A stretch of 64,000 nucleotides of DNA from Staphylococcus haemolyticus (lineage in GTDB: Bacteria; Bacillota; Bacilli; Staphylococcales; Staphylococcaceae): the NCBI RefSeq assembly GCF_006094395.1, contig NZ_CP035291.1, positions 1,674,001-1,738,000 of the forward strand, read 5' to 3'. Shown piece by piece: positions 61,386 to 64,000 of this stretch; within the stretch, counting starts at the first letter, position 1; every line of letters starts with the position of its first letter. A model generated the notes under the pieces. That model was given only the letters and a program-made list of their open reading frames with translations. It was not told where the DNA came from and did not search any database. The position numbers were made by a program, and so were the translations under genes.

Positions 61386-61418
61386 TATAATAGTGTGTCA
61401 TGTGTGGCATATGTGACA
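61386..61418 (-). promoter_or_regulatory. Candidate late promoter/operator before the packaging genes
   Basis: On the minus strand TGTCA (61414-61418) and TGACA (61396-61400) form an inverted repeat around a GCC core, directly followed by a TATTAT/TTATAA -10-like stretch. In related phages the late activator encoded just upstream acts at exactly this place. There is no canonical -35, as expected for an activator-dependent promoter. The assignment is inferred. Confidence 0.4.
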
Positions 61419-61427
61419 TTTGTCCCA

Positions 61428-61826
61428 TTAGGTTTGTGCTTTCATATATATGTTCACAATGATATCTAGCTTTCTATATATTTCTTTTCTATCTACTCTC
61501 ATTAACATTGCAATGGTATTTATTTTCTCCCCTTGTTTAAGTAATTGAAGTATGTGATAGTTCTTATCATTCGTTATCTTATCTTCATGCTCATCAATGA
61601 ATGATACTTTATCAATCAACTCTTGTGTCTTACGTCTATCTTTATCATTACGTATCACTCTTACTAATACCTTATCTCCTGTTGTACCTTGAGCCTTAGG
61701 CATAGCAGACTCTATACCATACTGGCCTATTGATGTACTATCATACTCATATACTTGATGGTCTATTAGTCTACGCATCCAATGATAGTCTGTGATTAAT
61801 TGTTTAACTTCTGTTGGTGTATACAA
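61428..61826 (-). CDS. Putative late-gene transcriptional regulator (ArpU/RinA-like position)
   Basis: Start TTG at 61824-61826 with TGGAGG 7 nt upstream. The 132-residue protein has a C-terminal helix-turn-helix of sigma region 4 style (ILQLLKQGEKINTIAMLMRV then DRKEIYRKLDIIV). Its place between the helicase and the HNH/terminase genes is that of RinA or ArpU regulators, which switch on packaging genes. Sequence similarity to RinA itself is not obvious. Confidence 0.65.
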   Translation of the reverse strand: MYTPTEVKQLITDYHWMRRLIDHQVYEYDSTSIGQYGIESAMPKAQGTTGDKVLVRVIRNDKDRRKTQELIDKVSFIDEHEDKITNDKNYHILQLLKQGEKINTIAMLMRVDRKEIYRKLDIIVNIYMKAQT

Positions 61827-61839
61827 ATGATTACCTCCA

Positions 61840-63207
61840 TTACTTATACTTATCTATTCTCGCTTTAATAGCTTTCATCAATTCATCTTGTGTTAGTTCT
61901 TTATTCTGTAGTGCTTGATACACTCTTTGGTCTATTGTATTCTCTGTCATAATATGATGAATGATTGTTGTATGTTCTTGACCCTGTCTGTACAATCTAG
62001 CATTGGCTTGTTGGTATAACTCTAGTGACCATGTTAAGCCGAACCACACAATGATGTGCCCACCTTGTTGTAGGTTAAGTCCATGACCTGCACTTGATGG
62101 ATGTGCTAATAGTATCTTAGCTTTACCACTATTCCACTTATCTTTGTAGCCTTTATCATCTAGTGTTAGTACATCATCAAAGCATTCAAGTATTCTAGCT
62201 CTATCATGTTTGAAGTTATAGAATAAAAGAATTGGTTGTCCTTGCGCTTCGTCGATTATCTCTTCTAACTTATCTAGCTTTCTATCATGTATCTGTCTAA
62301 CATCTTCATCATCTGTATATACCGCACCATTCGATAACTGCAGTAACTTCTGACTAAGCGACGCACCACTTTGTGCTACGATTGTTCCATCTGTTTCATC
62401 TTCTAAGATGTAGTACTTCTCAAGCTCGTCATATAGCTTACGTTCTTTATTAGATAAAGTAACAACTTGTTTCGTATCTATACGTTCAGGCATATCTAAG
62501 TAATCACTAGCTTTCATACTCAAAGCAATATCTTCTATCTGTTTATAGATTAAATCTTCTGAGCCTTCTCTTAGTTCCCAGTTATAAACATGATCACTTA
62601 CTTGATGTGTAGCTCTGAAGTATCGTTCACGATATCGACTGAATGCAGTTTCTAGTCTTTCGCCTCTATCGATTAAATAAACTTGTGCCCATAAATCAAG
62701 TAAGCTATTTGGACTTGGTGTTCCTGTTAATCCAACAAACCTTTTAACTAACGGTAGTTTCTTCTTTATTGCTTTAAATCTTTGACTAGATGGATTCTTA
62801 AATGTTGATAGCTCATCAATCACAACCATATCAAATGGCCATTCCTTTTTATATTGATCACATAACCATTTCGTATTTTCTTTATTAGTTATATAGATGT
62901 CTGCATCTTTATTAAGTGCTGCTAATCTTTGCTTAGGTGTTCCCAGTATTTTAGATACACGCAAATGCTTTAAATGGTCCCACTTGCTAATCTCATCTGC
63001 CCAAGTATCTTTAGCAACATTCAAAGGTGCAATGACTAACATCTTTTCAGTATCTAACAATTGTAATTCACTAAACGCTGTTAAGGTTGATACCGTCTTG
63101 CCTAAACCCATATCAAGAAAAAGTCCATACTTTTCATTCTCGATTACTTTATCGATTGCATGCTTTTGATAGCTATGTGGTTGAAAGGTAATTGCCAATT
63201 CAGTCAC
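61840..63207 (-). CDS. SNF2/DEAD-like helicase
   Basis: A 455-residue superfamily 2 helicase: Walker A GLFLDMGLGKTVSTL near residue 30, DEAH-like VIDELSTFKNPSS, motif III GLTGTPSPNS, and C-terminal motifs HPSSAGHGLNLQQGG and YQQANARLYRQGQ. Phages with VapE-type replication often encode this helicase with the VRR-NUC protein. It overlaps the nuclease gene by 8 bp. It probably aids replication or recombination. Confidence 0.92.
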   Translation of the reverse strand: MTELAITFQPHSYQKHAIDKVIENEKYGLFLDMGLGKTVSTLTAFSELQLLDTEKMLVIAPLNVAKDTWADEISKWDHLKHLRVSKILGTPKQRLAALNKDADIYITNKENTKWLCDQYKKEWPFDMVVIDELSTFKNPSSQRFKAIKKKLPLVKRFVGLTGTPSPNSLLDLWAQVYLIDRGERLETAFSRYRERYFRATHQVSDHVYNWELREGSEDLIYKQIEDIALSMKASDYLDMPERIDTKQVVTLSNKERKLYDELEKYYILEDETDGTIVAQSGASLSQKLLQLSNGAVYTDDEDVRQIHDRKLDKLEEIIDEAQGQPILLFYNFKHDRARILECFDDVLTLDDKGYKDKWNSGKAKILLAHPSSAGHGLNLQQGGHIIVWFGLTWSLELYQQANARLYRQGQEHTTIIHHIMTENTIDQRVYQALQNKELTQDELMKAIKARIDKYK

Positions 63208-63478
63208 CTACTTTTTTTATAAATTCATTTACTTGTTCTTTAGTCCATAACGTAAAAACTTGATGATCTCTATTGGTTAATTGCTTATGCATGTATTGCT
63301 GCAATGGATCAACGCGTCCATTCGGTTGTTTCATCTCAACATAATACGTTTTGCCTTTAGGCATGATGATAATTCTATCTGGCACACCTCTAGTTCCAGG
63401 TGATACCCACTTCAAACATAAGCCATTTAACTTTTTAACTTCTCTGACTAAATAGCTTTCGATTTTCGATTCTCTCAT
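63200..63478 (-). CDS. VRR-NUC domain nuclease
   Basis: The 92-residue protein has the PD-(D/E)XK pattern of VRR-NUC: RESKIESYLVREVKKLNG at the start, VSPGTRGVPDRIIIMP with the Asp, and YYVEMKQPNGRVDPLQQY with Glu and Lys. It could resolve or cleave branched phage DNA. It is followed by the helicase with an 8-bp overlap and preceded by the repeat field. Confidence 0.9.
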   Translation of the reverse strand: MRESKIESYLVREVKKLNGLCLKWVSPGTRGVPDRIIIMPKGKTYYVEMKQPNGRVDPLQQYMHKQLTNRDHQVFTLWTKEQVNEFIKKVGD

Positions 63479-63834
63479 TTTCTCACCTGCATAATGAATA
63501 CATAATTTATATAGGTGTTACTAGTGTTACTGAAAAAAACGTTTCTATATACTTATATGCTATTAGGGGCGCCCTATACTACTACTTACTCCCTAACATT
63601 AATTATTAATCTATTAAGCAAAAATAAAGTAACATTAGTAACACTAAAGTCCGAACCCTAGAGCCACAAAGGTTAGAGGTGTTACTTTAGGTGTTACATT
63701 TCAAGTAACAGTGAAGTAACACAAGTAACGCCTAGATGTAATATTACAATTTTACTGTTACTTTTGATTTTTAAAAGTAACACCAGTTGTAACAATAAAG
63801 TAACACCTAAAAATGAATATTTATACATTTATAC
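63479..63834. other. Gene-free stretch between VapE-like and VRR-NUC genes
   Basis: No reading frame is supported. Nearly the whole stretch is occupied by short repeats of the GTAAC type (63517-63804). Confidence 0.7.
63517..63804. repeat. Iteron-like field of 13 GTAAC/GTTAC elements
   Basis: Thirteen copies of GTAAC in either orientation start at 63517, 63526, 63629, 63638, 63681, 63693, 63705, 63716, 63725, 63757, 63777, 63789 and 63800. Most fit a wider consensus AGTAACAC or its complement. Neighbouring copies are usually 9-12 bp apart, close to one helical turn. Such an array next to a primase/helicase gene resembles a replication origin or other protein-loading site. Confidence 0.7.
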
Positions 63835-64000
63835 TTATATTAAATCGTTTATATCTTCATCTCTAATATAAGCTTTTTGCAATCCATACTCTTTGCCAAA
63901 GCGTAATTTGCCTTGTTGATTCCCGTCATATACCTGCCAAGTACCTAACTGTCTTAAAGCATTAGTAATCTTTTTAAGTTCCATTGAACCTCGGCTATCA
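63835..64000 (-). CDS. VapE/VirE-type primase-helicase, C-terminal fragment
   Basis: Only the last 54 residues or so are in the window, ending YGLQKAYIRDEDINDLI. The segment SRGSMELKKITNALRQLG resembles the C-terminus of virulence-associated protein E family proteins of staphylococcal phages and pathogenicity islands, which act in DNA replication. The gene continues past the right edge. The order VapE, VRR-NUC, helicase, regulator is usual in such phages. Confidence 0.7.
   Translation of the reverse strand, partial: DSRGSMELKKITNALRQLGTWQVYDGNQQGKLRFGKEYGLQKAYIRDEDINDLI

Larger units (their letters stand above)
37187..64000 (-). mobile_element. Siphovirus prophage integrated at tRNA-Arg (partial, runs off the right edge)
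   Basis: From the tRNA-Arg gene to the window end all genes are phage-like and on the minus strand: DNA metabolism, packaging, HK97-type head, long tail, lysis, then cargo next to the attachment site. The HNH-TerS-TerL order and HK97 capsid type suggest a cos-packaging staphylococcal siphovirus. Integrase, repressor and the distal attachment site lie outside the window, so intactness cannot be judged, but no structural gene seen here is broken. Confidence 0.93.

Overview
The window looks like a Staphylococcus chromosome, most probably S. haemolyticus or a very close relative. It is AT-rich, and the left half has the usual staphylococcal order of pyrimidine genes, lspA, ileS and the division and cell wall (dcw) cluster. 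A cluster of 44-residue beta-type phenol-soluble modulins (PSM-beta) closely resembles the S. haemolyticus 'gonococcal growth inhibitor' peptides as I remember them. The species call rests on that recollection, not on a search.

Positions 1 to 37186 are chromosomal core, almost all on the minus strand, so transcription runs right to left. At the left end is the pyr operon (pyrR, pyrP, pyrB, pyrC, carA, carB), with PyrR-type attenuators before pyrR and before pyrP. Then come rluD and lspA, a small secreted CHAP protein, a VOC dioxygenase-like protein, an SDR protein, and ileS with a T-box leader. The division block follows: divIVA, ylmH, yggT (ylmG), sepF, ylmE, ylmD, ftsZ, ftsA, divIB, murD, mraY, pbp1, ftsL, rsmH and mraZ. 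Three spaced GTGG repeats upstream of mraZ look like an MraZ operator. bshC, a plus-strand YlbP-type acetyltransferase and a YjjG-type HAD nucleotidase come next. The block ends with five PSM-beta genes, of which a two-gene unit has been duplicated.

At 37187 a plus-strand tRNA-Arg(UCU) marks the junction with a prophage that runs to the right edge. Its integrase end is outside the window. Read in its own direction (right to left) the prophage carries: the end of a VapE-type primase/helicase, an iteron-like repeat field, a VRR-NUC nuclease, an SNF2-type helicase, a putative late regulator, an HNH endonuclease, a possible cos region, terS, terL, portal, a ClpP-like protease, an HK97-type capsid protein, connectors, the tail tube protein, tail chaperones G and GT joined by a -1 frameshift, a 2138-residue tape measure protein with two wall-hydrolase domains, distal tail proteins, holin and an amidase-CHAP endolysin. 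Between lysis and the attachment site it carries cargo: a two-gene toxin-antitoxin operon (Panacea-domain antitoxin plus PemK/MazF-like toxin) and a probable small RNA resembling SprF-type RNA antitoxins.

The most interesting points are that cargo island, the repeat field beside the VapE gene, the PSM-beta amplification, the frameshift site, the chain of intrinsic terminators inside the phage late operon, and an apparent non-AUG start for ylmH.
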